The notes below the pieces were generated by a model that was not told the DNA's origin, searched no databases, and worked only from the letters and a program-made list of their open reading frames with translations. Position numbers and translations under genes: made by a program. DNA of 64,000 bases from CAWCTD01 sp963798455 (GTDB taxonomy: Bacteria > Acidobacteriota > Terriglobia > Bryobacterales > Bryobacteraceae). Location: the NCBI GenBank assembly GCA_963798455.1, contig CAWCTD010000003.1, positions 3,906,001 through 3,970,000 on the forward strand. The letters are read 5' to 3'. Shown here in pieces: positions 33,864-44,338 of the stretch; within the stretch, counting starts at the first letter, position 1; each line of letters opens with the position of its first letter.

Positions 33864-34972
33864 CGGCGTTGGCCAGACGGAAATAGACTACCACGGAACA
33901 AACGTGGCCGCGACCTCTGTCGTGGGCGTTCAAGGGTCGAATAGCCCAAGCAAACAAGGGGGCAGCCGGGGCCGTTCCAAACAGCGAGCGACGACGAGAA
34001 GCATTGCTGCCACAAGAGGCTGTCTGGATCGAATTGGCCTCACCGCTGGCGGAAGCCGCCTGGCCGAGTAGTTGGCTTCGCGGGGGACTGTCGTCGTGGC
34101 CGGGCGGTAGAATGCTAGCGCGAACAGGCCTCCGCACCGGGAATAAGCAGCACTCCCCTCAAACGCGCGCCAGGGCAATGCTTCCTTCCGTGCGTCCGCG
34201 TGCGCGGAGAGGTCAACATCCAACCAAGGGATGGAAAGAACAAAGAAACTCTCGAAGCACGGGCCGCAGTGCCCACGGACGGCAGGAGTTCATCACGGGC
34301 GCGTCCCGAGTGGGGAGCTATGAGCCTGGCGGACGCCGGACCCGGCCCGACGCCCATTTCGCACTGCGCCCCGCGTTTGTAGCAACTGATCCTGCTTCGA
34401 CTGGAAACTGGCCACGATGCAGCTTCGGAAGTGGCGTAGCAGCGCCGGCGAATCGGTCGATTGAGTGTGGGGACTGGCGGAACACCACCGGCATGCGGAT
34501 CTGGTTACAGCTGTCGGGGCGCAAAGGCGAGTTTCCGGGATGGGCGTTAGCCGTCAAATTGCCCATGCGAAGAATCGGCGGAGCGAAGCCGACTTGAACG
34601 AAGTGGCCTTCGGCCACAGACGCTTCGCGTGTGATATTCTCCAGGACAGTGGCAGCTCACCCAGGTCAGCACGTCTCGCCGCTCTCGGGGCTGAAATCGC
34701 CCTTGCAAGTCGTTGAGTGCAAAGGGAAATCAATTCAACCCCCATAGCATGCCGGTTACCCGGCATTCCTTCAAGTCACGTTATCGAAAGCGCCTCGGCT
34801 CCGTGGCTTCCTGTGGTGCCCGAACGAGTGTCCGCCTCGGCACTTCCGATCAACGCTAATGACTTATCGTTCCTGATCCAAAGAGTCCCGCGCTTCCTGT
34901 CGCGACGGTACTGGCGGAACTCGGGTGCGGCGCTACCGCAAGGTGGGCGTAGTGCCACCAAGTAGATTCGAG
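33864..34972. other. Unassigned 1.1-kb stretch in the island
   Basis: Open frames in this stretch, such as 34004-34597 on + and 33930-34223 on -, are short, mutually overlapping and Arg/Ser/Pro-rich, without domain sequence. I see no integrase, transposase, tRNA or intron core. It may be degraded mobile DNA. The promoters of the XRE-ImmA gene (to its left) would lie in its first 150 bp. Confidence 0.4.
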
Positions 34973-35869
34973 TCAGAACGGAACATCTTCGTCGACGATG
35001 TGCAATGGCTCAGCCGGCTGACGGTCAGTCTGCACTGACGTGGCGCCCTGCTCAACCAGGAAAAGATTAATCGCCGACGCAAGATGCACTGCGAGGGAAG
35101 CATAGGAACTTGGAACGTTCATGACATCCGACCCTTGTCCGTGGCCACCAAGCTCATTCCTCAATATGGCGATACCCGGCAAGACCGCGCCAGAAATCGC
35201 TTTCGCGTGATTCTGTGGGATATCGTTCATATAGTCGGCCTCGCGGAATTTGACAAATAGCTCCTTCGCGGTTCCGGACTGAGTCTTCAGGATCGACTTC
35301 AGCGTACTTTCGACGCTCTTTAGCGCGGACACGATTGCGTCTATTGGGCGATTGGCCATCAAGTTTTCTCGCGCCTCGCGCATCTCGTCGACCGCGCCGT
35401 CAAAGCCCCGAGAAACTAAGGCGGCTTGAGCGCTTTCGATGAGTTCCTTCATGAAGGTGTCGTCGATCCTAAAAAACATGCCATCAATTAGCAGCCACGG
35501 GCAGTTGAATGCCGTCATGGAATCGTTTACCGTCTGTCCGAACGATGGCCGTTGGTCGCCAGGAAGTTCATCCCAGAACTGTTCGATCACCTCTAGAACA
35601 TTTGAGGGATAGCCCTCACGGAAATACACTTCGATCCCTTGCTGTTTACCGGTCTGAGTCTTCGCGATGAGAGCGGTCCTGCCGAGCAAGCGCTTCAACT
35701 TAATTTGCGTCTCTGCCAGTCGAGTGGTGTATTCATTCCAACCGATTTCCCACTGGTCATCGCGGGCTAGAATTTGCTGCCAGAGCTGCTCGCGAAGCCT
35801 GGGCGGAATGGATACTTTGAGTTTCTTTTCAACGAGTGCTTTCTCGTGGCGCAACGTGAACGGTTCCAT
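34973..35869 (-). CDS. Abortive-infection-like protein with HEPN-type C-terminus
   Basis: 298 aa, cytosolic, mixed helical. The N-terminal half (SIPPRLREQLWQQILARDDQWEIGWNEYT ... VIEQFWDELPG) resembles the N-domain of AbiJ-/STM4504-like proteins. The C-terminal half (AVDEMREARENLMANRPIDAIVSALKSVESTLKSILK ... GIAILRNELGGHGQG) has the RNxxxGH-type motif and helices of HEPN/Abi C-terminal domains, often RNases. Base composition is visibly less GC-rich than the flanks. It is probably an anti-phage or stress effector; assignment is by pattern. Confidence 0.6.
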   Translation of the reverse strand: MEPFTLRHEKALVEKKLKVSIPPRLREQLWQQILARDDQWEIGWNEYTTRLAETQIKLKRLLGRTALIAKTQTGKQQGIEVYFREGYPSNVLEVIEQFWDELPGDQRPSFGQTVNDSMTAFNCPWLLIDGMFFRIDDTFMKELIESAQAALVSRGFDGAVDEMREARENLMANRPIDAIVSALKSVESTLKSILKTQSGTAKELFVKFREADYMNDIPQNHAKAISGAVLPGIAILRNELGGHGQGSDVMNVPSSYASLAVHLASAINLFLVEQGATSVQTDRQPAEPLHIVDEDVPF

Positions 35870-36088
35870 GGCGAGGCACCAGATCCATCTTACCTGCAGT
35901 CGATGGAGTCAGCCAAACTCGGGCAGGCGCGGTTGACACAAATCGACCATGTTGGGTTCGGCGGTGTAAACCGAGACGGAAAGGTCAGAGGCAAAACGGG
36001 GCCTCTCCAAACTGGTACCGCGACGGCTCTGGGCGGACTACAAGGTCCTGAGACGGCTGCGAACGTAATTGCATCGTAAACTATTATC

Positions 36089-36922
36089 GTGAGAACAGTG
36101 GCGCAGAAGGGAATCACGAGGCTCTACCATTACCAGGGTGCGCGGCTCGACTACCTGAGGGACACGCTGATCAATCGCCGGGTCCACTTCTCCAATCCGG
36201 ACAGCCTCAACGATCCATGGGATTGTCGGCCTTACTTTGACCCGTCCATTGAGGATCCCGGAAGCCGGAAGAAATGGGGAGAGCAGTTGGGCGGCCTCTA
36301 TGAGCGGTTGCCGCCCGAATTGCTGGCGTCGCTCGCCACGCGGATCGAGGAAAACTGGTACGACCATAAGGAGCTTCTGCGGCGGACCATTGAGAACCTG
36401 ACTGATTGGGTCTGGAAATTCAATGTAGAACGATGGCGCATATACTGCCTCACGTCTCGCGCGGATTCCGTGCTGATGTGGTCGCACTACGCGGAACAGC
36501 ATAAGGGCGTGTGTCTCGAATACGACGCCACTCAGGAGCCAATTCGACGAGCGTACGAAGTCCTGTATAAAGAGTCACTCCCCGCGCTTGGACCGGATAT
36601 GCTGACGGACGCAAAGGCGATGGTCGACGGCGTTCTATTGAATAAAGCTGCGGCGTGGAGCTATGAGGAGGAATACAGGATACTAGCGCGGGATCGCAGC
36701 GTTGATCCTGCGTTCTCCGTGACAACGGACGGTGATTTTCTCGCTCTGCCACCTGAAGCGTTGACGGGCATCATTGCAGGCTGCAATGCGGACGTGGAAG
36801 TGATTCGCTCCTTGTTGAAGGAAGTTGCGCCCGGCGTCCTGATGAACCGGGCCTTGCTAGCACGACACACCTACAAGCTGGACATTGTAAGCGACCATGG
36901 GACGCCAAATCCGTCGCGGTAA
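36089..36922 (+). CDS. DUF2971 family protein
   Basis: 277 aa from GTG 36089. RLYHYQGARLDYLRDTLINRRVHFSNPDSLNDPWDC is the DUF2971 signature (l-yky...l..l....i.fs.p..fNDpfdc). It is followed by WRIYCLTSRADSVLMWSHYAEQHKGVCLEYD and AAWSYEEEYRIL, further conserved blocks. The family recurs in defence islands, but its activity is not known. It is divergent from the Abi-like gene with a 219-bp spacer. A GTG 9 bp downstream is an alternative start. Confidence 0.8.
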   Translation: MRTVAQKGITRLYHYQGARLDYLRDTLINRRVHFSNPDSLNDPWDCRPYFDPSIEDPGSRKKWGEQLGGLYERLPPELLASLATRIEENWYDHKELLRRTIENLTDWVWKFNVERWRIYCLTSRADSVLMWSHYAEQHKGVCLEYDATQEPIRRAYEVLYKESLPALGPDMLTDAKAMVDGVLLNKAAAWSYEEEYRILARDRSVDPAFSVTTDGDFLALPPEALTGIIAGCNADVEVIRSLLKEVAPGVLMNRALLARHTYKLDIVSDHGTPNPSR

Positions 36923-37155
36923 ACGCCCTAGGGTCGGGTCTGATCCACTTGGCTGCTTTGTCGCCATGTCGGACCTCTGGCATTCGTGGGCGCCAAACGT
37001 TTTGTTGCGCCTGGCGGATTTGCGGGCGGGGTGCCGTCGCCCGAAGCCCATGCTCAGGACCGCATGTCGCGGTGGCCTCCGGAATCGGCGTGATAGCCGT
37101 CGCACCTCAACCTGGTGTCCTGAGTGAGAAGTCCGCAGCATTACGGCAGCGCCGT
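36923..37155. other. Unassigned spacer at right end of island
   Basis: No supported gene. The minus-strand frame crossing it (36857-37297) merges into the wrong frame of the downstream gene and is a shadow. Confidence 0.4.
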
Positions 37156-37198
37156 GTGGGGCAGGCAATCCTGGCCGCGGCCTGAAAGGCCGCCCCAC
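37156..37198. terminator. Large GC-rich hairpin after the PEP-binding gene
   Basis: Outer arms GTGGGGC (37156-37162) and GCCCCAC (37192-37198) pair. Nested inside is GCGGCCT-GAA-AGGCCGC (37177-37193), a perfect 7-bp stem with a 3-base loop that competes with the outer arm. It lies 1 bp past the stop codon of the minus-strand gene, at the island edge. There is no T-tract, so it may be a REP-like element rather than a classic terminator. Confidence 0.45.
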
Positions 37199-37199
37199 C

Positions 37200-39804
37200 T
37201 CACGTTGGCGCGAAGTAGCAGATGGCGCTCTGGCGCAGGGCGTCGGCATGCAGGCGCAAGACGCGTCCACCGGGGAGGCCGGCCGGGTCGATGACACGCA
37301 CGGCCTTGGCCCAGGCCGCTTCCTCCGGGATGAGTCTGGCGAGGCGGTTGGGCGCCCGCTCGATGAGGTTCGCGTTGAGGCGGTTTCCTTCTTTGCCAGG
37401 AATCAGCGCCAGGTAGAGGATCTGCATTTCGACCAGATCGTTGAAGAAGTGCGTGCCGAGCGAGACATCCGGCACCAGACCCTCGCGCATCTCGATGACC
37501 TCGCACAACGCGGTGACGCTGCTGATTTCGGCGAACGAGACAGGCACCCCGAGAGCGGGCTCAGCGGTGCCCCAGCGTCCAGGGCCGACGAGAAGGAGCG
37601 CGCCTTCGGGCCGCTTCTCCAGGCACGTGAGACGGCCAATGAGCCGCGCAATCGAGTAACGGTCGCTCTGGGGCAGCAGGCCATAGACGGAGGGCACGAC
37701 GTAGATGAGCCGTCCCACCGTCGTTACCATGCTTGGGCCGATGACGGCGCCCTGCGTCTTCAGGACGAGATCGCCGTCGGCAATGGCCTCCGGCTGCGCG
37801 AGCACGGGGCCGCCGCCCTTCACCTGGAACGGCCGGCATTGAACCAGGTTTATGCGATAGCTGCCATCGGCGAGAAAGTTCGTCGTGAACTCCACGTCGA
37901 CGGGATAGTCGTAGGCTTTCTCGAGCGTTTCGAGAAGCGTGCGCATGTCGGTGACGAAGGAGGTCTCCGCGAGGAGCTTCTTGAAAGTGAGGACCCAGGG
38001 AAAGGCCGTACGCCCGGTTTCCCTCGACTGCCTTATCAGCTCGGGATCACGCCAGGCAACCATCTCAATGGATTGCTCTCCGCAGGACTTGACGACCTCC
38101 TCGAAGGAACACGTCTTCGGTTCCTTCTTCTCGAGGTCCAGAACGTCCACGCGGCATTGCGCGTATCCGCGCACCTCACTGGACGTGGTCTCCGGCCGGC
38201 GTGCAGGCGCGTTGAGCGCCACGATGCGCGTGTAGTCGTTGTCCGACCGGCGGACGGCGCGGGTGCCGAGGCCGAAAACGAGCCGCAGGACACCGGCTCT
38301 TGGATCGATCTGCTCCGACCAGGCGAAGGGGTTGAACGACAGCCCCACGCCGGCCACCTGCGGAAAGAAAAGGCGGCCGTGCACTGCCCCCGATACGCGC
38401 TGCACGAGGAGCGCCATCTGTTCGTCGCGGTCGAGCAGGCCGCGTTGGGCGCGGTAGAGCAGGGCATCGCGCCCCATGGCGCTGGCGTAGATATGGCGCA
38501 CTGCCGCGAGGAATGCCTCAAGGCGCTCCTGCGGCGAGCCCTGGTTGGCACAGAAGACGCTCTCGTACTTGCCCGAGAAGGCGTTCCCGAAGCTGTCCTC
38601 GAGCAGGCTGGACGAACGCACGACGATCGGAGCCTGGCCGAAGTAGTCCAGCATCTCCGCAAACTGGTCGCGCACGAACTCGGGGAACGAGCCGGCGAGC
38701 ATCTGCTCCTGGGCGCGCTCCACGTCGTCGAGGAACCTGGCGCTGTCGCGCTGTTTCTGTCGCGCACGCCAACAGCCGTTGCTGACGAGGTACGAATAGA
38801 AGACGTCGGAACCTACGAAGAAGGAATCGTGCGGCTCGAGGATGTCCTGCCAGCGCCTGGCTGCGTGTCGCAGGATCGCGCGGGCAACCAGCATGCCGGC
38901 CGCCTTCCCGCCCAGGAGGCCGGTGCCGATCATGCGACGGCGCACGGCCAGCAGTTCCTCGATCGTCAGGTAGCGTTCCGCCAGTTCTAGCATGCGCTCG
39001 TTGCGGCTGATCACCATGTGCAGCAGATGCCGGAAGGTCTCCCGCAGTCGCCTCCGGCTTGCGCTCGCCGCGCCCGACGGCATCGAGCGTCTCCTGCGCC
39101 GCCTGGAATGTGCGGTCCCAAAGATCGAAGCGGTCTGTCTCTCTCCCCGAGCCGTCGCGCATCAGGGTCTCGTAGATGCCGCTGATGGTGGTGCTATCCG
39201 TCACCGGCCGGAAGGAGTCGCCCAGCCAGACGTGCGGAAGATACATGGTGGGCGAGTAGCGCTGGAAGACTTTGAGGGGATGGACATAGAGCGTACCCTC
39301 ATGGCGGTGGACGTCAAGCAGGAGCTGCGTGGTGTCCCGGATGGAGGCTACCGCGCGGTACGAATGGCGCCTTCGCAGCAGCGCGAAGTAGGCGATTGTG
39401 TCGAGCTCGCGCAGGTAGGGACAGGTGACCATGAAGAAGTTGCCCAGCATCATGTCGCTGCACCAGTCCGCGGCGAGATCGGAGAGGCAGTCGAACAGGT
39501 AATAGGCGCCGCGGCCGGCGCGCGCGATGACGCGATGGATCTCCGCCGTGAGTGTCTCGAAGCCGACCGCCGGATCCAGGCGGTGGGTCTCCACGCGCGG
39601 GTCCGGAGAGATCAGCTCAACGTGACGCTCGAAGTGGAAGTAGACGAACTTGCGGCCCTGCCGAAGCGCTTCCTCGCAGTAGGGGCGCACAAAGGGCAGG
39701 TAATCCTCGATGGAGGCAACCTGCCAGACAAGGTTGTCGCCGGCAATCAACCCTCCGAGAATGCGATCAAGCGCCGGTAATCCGGTACTGGGAGCCGACG
39801 ACAC
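37200..39804 (-). CDS. PEP/pyruvate-binding protein with degenerate KaiC-like N-domain, +1 frameshift
   Basis: Restored length is 867 aa. Residues 1-240 resemble KaiC/RadA (GLPALDRILGGLIAGDNLVWQV ... YYLFDCLSDLAADWCSDMML), but the Walker A GKT is absent. The frame breaks near 39073. The next frame continues RRRLRETFRHLLHMVISRNERMLELAERYLTIEELLAVRRRMIGTGLLGGKAAGML, then the PPDK/PEP-synthase ATP-binding region (APIVVRSSSLLEDSFGNAFSGKYESVF). The C-terminus has GPGRWGTAEPALGVPVSFAEIS and GTHFFNDL. There is no swivelling His domain and no PEP-binding barrel. Its last 50 codons are duplicated at 31348. It starts 17 bp after the paralogue upstream. Confidence 0.75.
37211..37356 (-). repeat. 146-bp direct repeat, copy 2 (right end of island)
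   Basis: The copy within the intact 3' end of the PEP/pyruvate-binding gene. See 31359-31504 for its partner. Same orientation; 140 of 146 bases match by eye. Confidence 0.85.
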
Positions 39805-39821
39805 AGAACATTACCTCCCTA

Positions 39822-42793
39822 TCAGGGTAGCGAGATGACGCCCTGCTGGGTCTGACCGTCCATGCGCACCGACAGAGGCTGGGTCAGGCGGACGTGCCGG
39901 ACTCCGGGAGCGATATCTTCGCCCGGCAGTGCCTCGAGCAGGTCCCAGCGGACGAACTCCTTCTCGTTCGACCCGCCCAGCGAGAAGTAGCCAATGCCCG
40001 CTGAAGTCAAGTTGTGGAAAAAGTGAGTGCCTTGCGACGGCTCCATGGGCAGGTCCCTTGCGGGAACCTCGACGATCACGCGCGCCGAGGATATCTGGTG
40101 CCAGGCCACGGGTATTCCGATCCAGGGGTCAAACGAGCCCCAGCGCCCGGGCCCTATGAGCACATAGTGCCGGCGTTCCCGGGTCAGACGCTCGTTGATT
40201 TCCGCCACGATCGATGCAACCTCCGCGCTCCGCCCGCGGTCGAATTTAGCGCAATCGACATAGATAATATCACGCAAGCCCTCGATGCGCCCATTTCCCA
40301 GCACGCGCTCGGAGCGACATAGCAGCTTCGTCCGGCGGGAGGGACTCCGAGGCGATGTCGCAGCGCTCGCGCAAGGCCACCAAAGGTCTCATCTGCAGCA
40401 AGTAAAATTCCGGGTTAAAGGACGGATCAGCGTCAAGGTCCACGGCAAATTCGATCTCGACCGCGAAACCCAAGTCCCGGCGGCAGGCTTCGAGCAGCTC
40501 GTTGAGAATGGCACAAAGCGGGAAGAGGTTGTGCTTGAGGATGCGCGCGAATGTGACAACGCGGCTGCCGTGCCGGCCCAGCCCGTCGTATATCCGATCC
40601 TCGTCCGTGGCTACAACGCTGCCGGTCAGTGCCAGCGTCCCATCCGCCTCTGCCTGAGAGAGCTGCAGCCGGGCGAGCGTGGCATCCGTGCCGCCCAGCA
40701 AGTCGGCTTCGCTGCGCTCGAGGTCCAGGGCGAAAAATTCTCGCTGTGAGACCTTCAAGACCTCGGCAGGCGACCGGAATTGCGGCAGAACCTGCGGGTA
40801 GCGCGGCGAGAAGCGCACCGCATCCCCACCCTCGACCACCTGTTTGCCCAGGCCCAGGGCGATGGTTGCCACACCATCTTCCGGCTTCATCTGGAAGATC
40901 GGGTAGTAATTGTGAGACTGGGCCACGCCCGAGAAGGCTGGGTAGAAGTACCTGCCGTGCCGATGGCCGACGACTTCCTGGATGATCACTGCCATCCGGG
41001 TCTCGGCCAAATCCTGCCCAATTCGCCTCAAGGTAACGCCGCGGCCGCTCGACGTACGCCGAGGCGTAAACCAGCTTCACGGCGGTCGCGAGGTGGTTCA
41101 GCCTTACCTCGAAGTCCGGATGGTTGTTAGGCAGCATGTAAGTCGCGTAAAGCCCGGCCAACGGCTGGCAGTGGGAGTCCTCCAGCAGCCCCGACGAGCG
41201 GACGGCCAGCGGAACATTCACCCGCGTCACATAGTGCCCCAGGCACTCGCGCAGATGGCGGCCGAGCCGGCAGCCGGCGAAGCGCCGTAGGATGACGTCA
41301 TCGGCGAGTCCCCCGAAGGACGTTGCCTCCATAGCGTTGTCCTTGAGGAAGGCGTCGGATTCATCCGCGCCGATGATCAGCGTGCGGGGCAGGCGCGTCT
41401 TGACGCCTTCGATGCGATCGTCCTTCAGCCACTGGCTGAGTTGCCGGAACATGAATGCCAAGCCGCGGCCTTTGCCGCCCAGTGAGCCGCGCCCGAGCAC
41501 GAGAAAGGGGTAGTCGGGATCGAATTCCGGCGGACGGAAGTCGGCGATGGCTCCGCGGTATCTCTCCCTTCGCGCAATGGAAATCGCGTTGATCAAGTAC
41601 TCCTTGAGCGCATCGACCGTTGGAAAGTCCGCGAGGGTAATCGGCCTGAGGACCGCGGCCAGCGTGATTTCGCCGCGCGCCCGGAACCAGTGGGAAAGAT
41701 CGTTGCGCTCGACGTGGAACACTAACGATTCGTCGGGCACGGTGGAGAGCGCCTGCTCCATCTCCCACAAGTTGGCAACGCGCTTGACCTTTGTCCCGTC
41801 CGGCATGCGGAATTCGAAATCGCCGAAGCCGATATCCTCGAGAACGAACTGCTCGATGCCGGCCCGCATGTCCGACCCGCGCTTGTTCAAGCAACGTGCT
41901 CCCACCGACCGGGCCACTTCGGCCGCGTCCGGCTCGGACGACTGAATGAGGATTGGGATGCCCGGTTCGCGGGCCGCGACTTCACGCAGAAATCGCACGC
42001 CCGCGTCGGGGTCGATGCGGTCATCGTGGAACGTGTGCAGATCGGAGATGATGCCGACCAGCGAGGCCTCATACTTATCAAAAAGCGCGCTTGCCTCGCC
42101 GAAAGTGCGCGCCAGGAGCACCTTGGGGCGAACACGCGTCCGGACCTGGCGATCGCTCTCGTTGATGCCCTCGGGCACCAGCATGAAGGTGCGCTGCATG
42201 AGCATTGAGTAGAGGTGCGGCAGAATGAGCGAGTAGTGCTCGACCGCATCCTCGATGACGAGAATCGTCCCAATGGAAGCAAGGCCAAGGTCGCGGTCGA
42301 TGTTCTGGCTGTCCTCGACAAGCTTCATGATCGAGAGCAGAACATCGGCGCTGCCGCGCCACGCGAAGGTCCGGTCGATTCCTTCGGGCTCGGCGCCACG
42401 ATAGGTCTGGTCGAACCAGGACCCGTCAAAGACGACCATGACGACCGGCAGTTCGGCATGGGCAGCCTTCACCTTCCGGCCGAAGTCGAGCGTGTCCATA
42501 TCGGGCAGATTGCTGGAGACAAGGACAAGATCGAAGTGTTCCTTTCCCAGAATGCTCAGCCCTTCCTCGCCGGACAGGGCTGTGGCAATCTGCGGGACGT
42601 TCTGGAGGTGCAGCAGTTGGGACGTGCCGTAAATATCCTGCGTCAACGAGTAATCGCGCGAGATGCTGAAGGACTCGTAGGAATTCGAGACCATCAGGAT
42701 CGTGCGCACACGCCGAGCCATCAGGTGGTGGAAGCCGCGAACCTGTGGATCGTAGGCGTAGCGGAGCTGGTCGCGAAGGTCCGGTGGCTTCAT
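39822..42793 (-). CDS. Receiver-domain PEP/pyruvate-binding protein, two +1 frameshifts
   Basis: Restored length is 989 aa. Residues about 28-150 (TILMVSNSYESFSISRDY ... HFDLVLVSSNLPDMD) and 170-300 (GTILVIEDAVEHYSLILPHLY ... LVGIISDLHTF) look like two receiver-type domains. After a linker, FLVLGRGSLGGKGRGLAFMFRQL and VPLAVRSSGLLEDSHCQPLAGLY mark a PPDK_N-type ATP-binding domain. Frames change near 41025 and 40305. The C-terminus repeats the motif GPGRWGSFDPWIGIPVAWHQIS ... SQGTHFFHNL of the downstream paralogue. It may be a signalling protein rather than a PEP synthase. It lies between gdhA (77 bp upstream) and the paralogue. Confidence 0.72.
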
Positions 42794-42870
42794 CGAAGCC
42801 TCGTCAATCGGGGGCCGCGACGCCTGCCGCAGCCGCGGCCCCGATAGCTTGCGACACAGCAGCGCATACT

Positions 42871-44222
42871 CTAGACTAGACCCTGTGCCAGCATGGCATC
42901 CGCCACCTTGACGAAGCCGGCGATGTTCGCGCCCGTCACGTAGTCGCCAGGAGCCCCGTATTCCTTGGAAGTCTCCCAAGCCGCGCTCGTGGATGGAAGT
43001 CATGATGCCCTTCAGCCTGCCATCGACTTCTTCCCGGCTCCAGGAAAGGCGCATCGAGTTCTGCGCCATCTCGAGGCCGGAGGTGGCCACGCCGCCGGCG
43101 TTGGCTGCCTTGCCGGGGCCGAAGAGGATCTTCGCCGCCCGGAAGTGCTCCACGCCGTCGGGCGTCGTCGGCATGTTGGCGCCCTCGCCCACGACATAGC
43201 AGCCGTTCTTGATGAGCGTCTTGGCATCCTCTCCGTTGATCTCGTTCTGCGTGGCGCTCGGAAAGGCGCACTGCGCCGGTATGTGCCAAGGCCTCTTGTT
43301 CTGGAGGTATTCGGCCTTGGGGAACTTCGTGAGGTACTCTTTGATGCGCCCACGCCGGCTGTTCTTGAGATCCATGACCCAGGCCAGCTTCTCCGCGTCG
43401 ATTCCATCCTTATCGTAGATCGTGCCGTCGGAGTCGGAGAGGGTGACGCACTTCGCGCCAAGCTCGTTCAGCTTTTCGATCGTGTACTGCGCTACATTGC
43501 CCGACCCGGAGACCAGGCAAGTCTTGCCCTTGAAATCCTCGCCGCGCGTCTTGAGCATCTGCTCGCAGAAGTAGACGCAGCCATAGCCGGTGGCTTCGGG
43601 CCGGATCAGCGACCCGCCCCAGGCCAGACCTTTGCCTGTCAGCACGCCCGTAAACTCGTTCCGGATGCGCTTGTATTGGCCGAACATGTACCCAATTTCG
43701 CGTCCGCCCACGCCTATGTCACCCGCCGGCACATCCGTGTCCGAGCCGATGTGCCGGAAAAGCTCCGTCATGAAGCTCTGGCAGAAGCGCATGACCTCGA
43801 GATCGGACTTGCCCTTGGGGTCGAAGTCGGATCCTCCCTTGGCGCCTCCCATGGGGAGCGTTGTCAGCGAGTTCTTGAAGATCTGCTCGAAGGCCAGGAA
43901 CTTCAGGATGCCGAGATAAACAGTCGGGTGGAATCGTATCCCGCCCTTGTACGGACCGATCGCACTCGAAAACTGAATGCGGAATCCACGGTTGACTTGA
44001 ACCCGCCCCTGATCATCCTGCCAGGGGACGCGGAACATGACGACACGTTCCGGTTCCACCAGCCGCTCCAGTATGCAGCGATTCGACGTACTCCGGATGC
44101 CGGTCCAACACCGGCGTTATCGACCGCAGAACTTCAGTGACTGCCTGCAGGAACTCCGGTTCGCCGGAGTTTCGCTTCTTTACGGTTTCGAAGACTTTAT
44201 CTACATATGCTGTCGTGCTCAT
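42871..44222 (-). CDS. gdhA: NADP-type glutamate dehydrogenase, two +1 frameshifts
   Basis: Restored length is 449 aa, the normal hexameric GDH size. It interconverts 2-oxoglutarate + ammonia and glutamate. From ATG 44222: STTAYVDKVFETVKKRNSGEPEFLQAV ... HPEYVESL, frame change near 44072, then LERLVEPERVVMFRVPWQDDQGRVQVNRGFRIQFSSAIGPYKGGIRFHP with the LPMGGAKGG Lys motif and NAD(P) loop SGSGNVAQY. A second frame change near 42985 gives KEYGAPGDYVTGANIAGFVKVADAMLAQGLV, the canonical C-terminus. No other defects are visible. It is upstream of and collinear with the two PEP-binding genes, suggesting C/N balance as a theme. Confidence 0.92.
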
Positions 44223-44338
44223 GTGCTCTCCTAGCAACTTGGGTAGGGCGACGGCAGAGCCGTCATCAAAATACTCTCGCTATCATAGCGCTTCTGTGCT
44301 TCTTGGGGATTCTCGCGGCGTCCTGTCCGTGGCGGCGA

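Noticed and set aside
37248..38990. 580-aa open frame on the plus strand
   Set aside because: Antisense shadow of the PEP/pyruvate-binding gene.
40433..44059. A single 1208-aa protein joining GDH and a receiver/PEP protein
   Set aside because: It arises because a +1 shift in gdhA runs through its stop codon. Restoring the frame gives the normal GDH C-terminus and a separate ATG for the next gene.
44278..44290. Palindrome CGCTAT-C-ATAGCG upstream of gdhA
   Set aside because: It may overlap a -10 box, but no matching -35 was found and there is no second copy, so I do not call it an operator.
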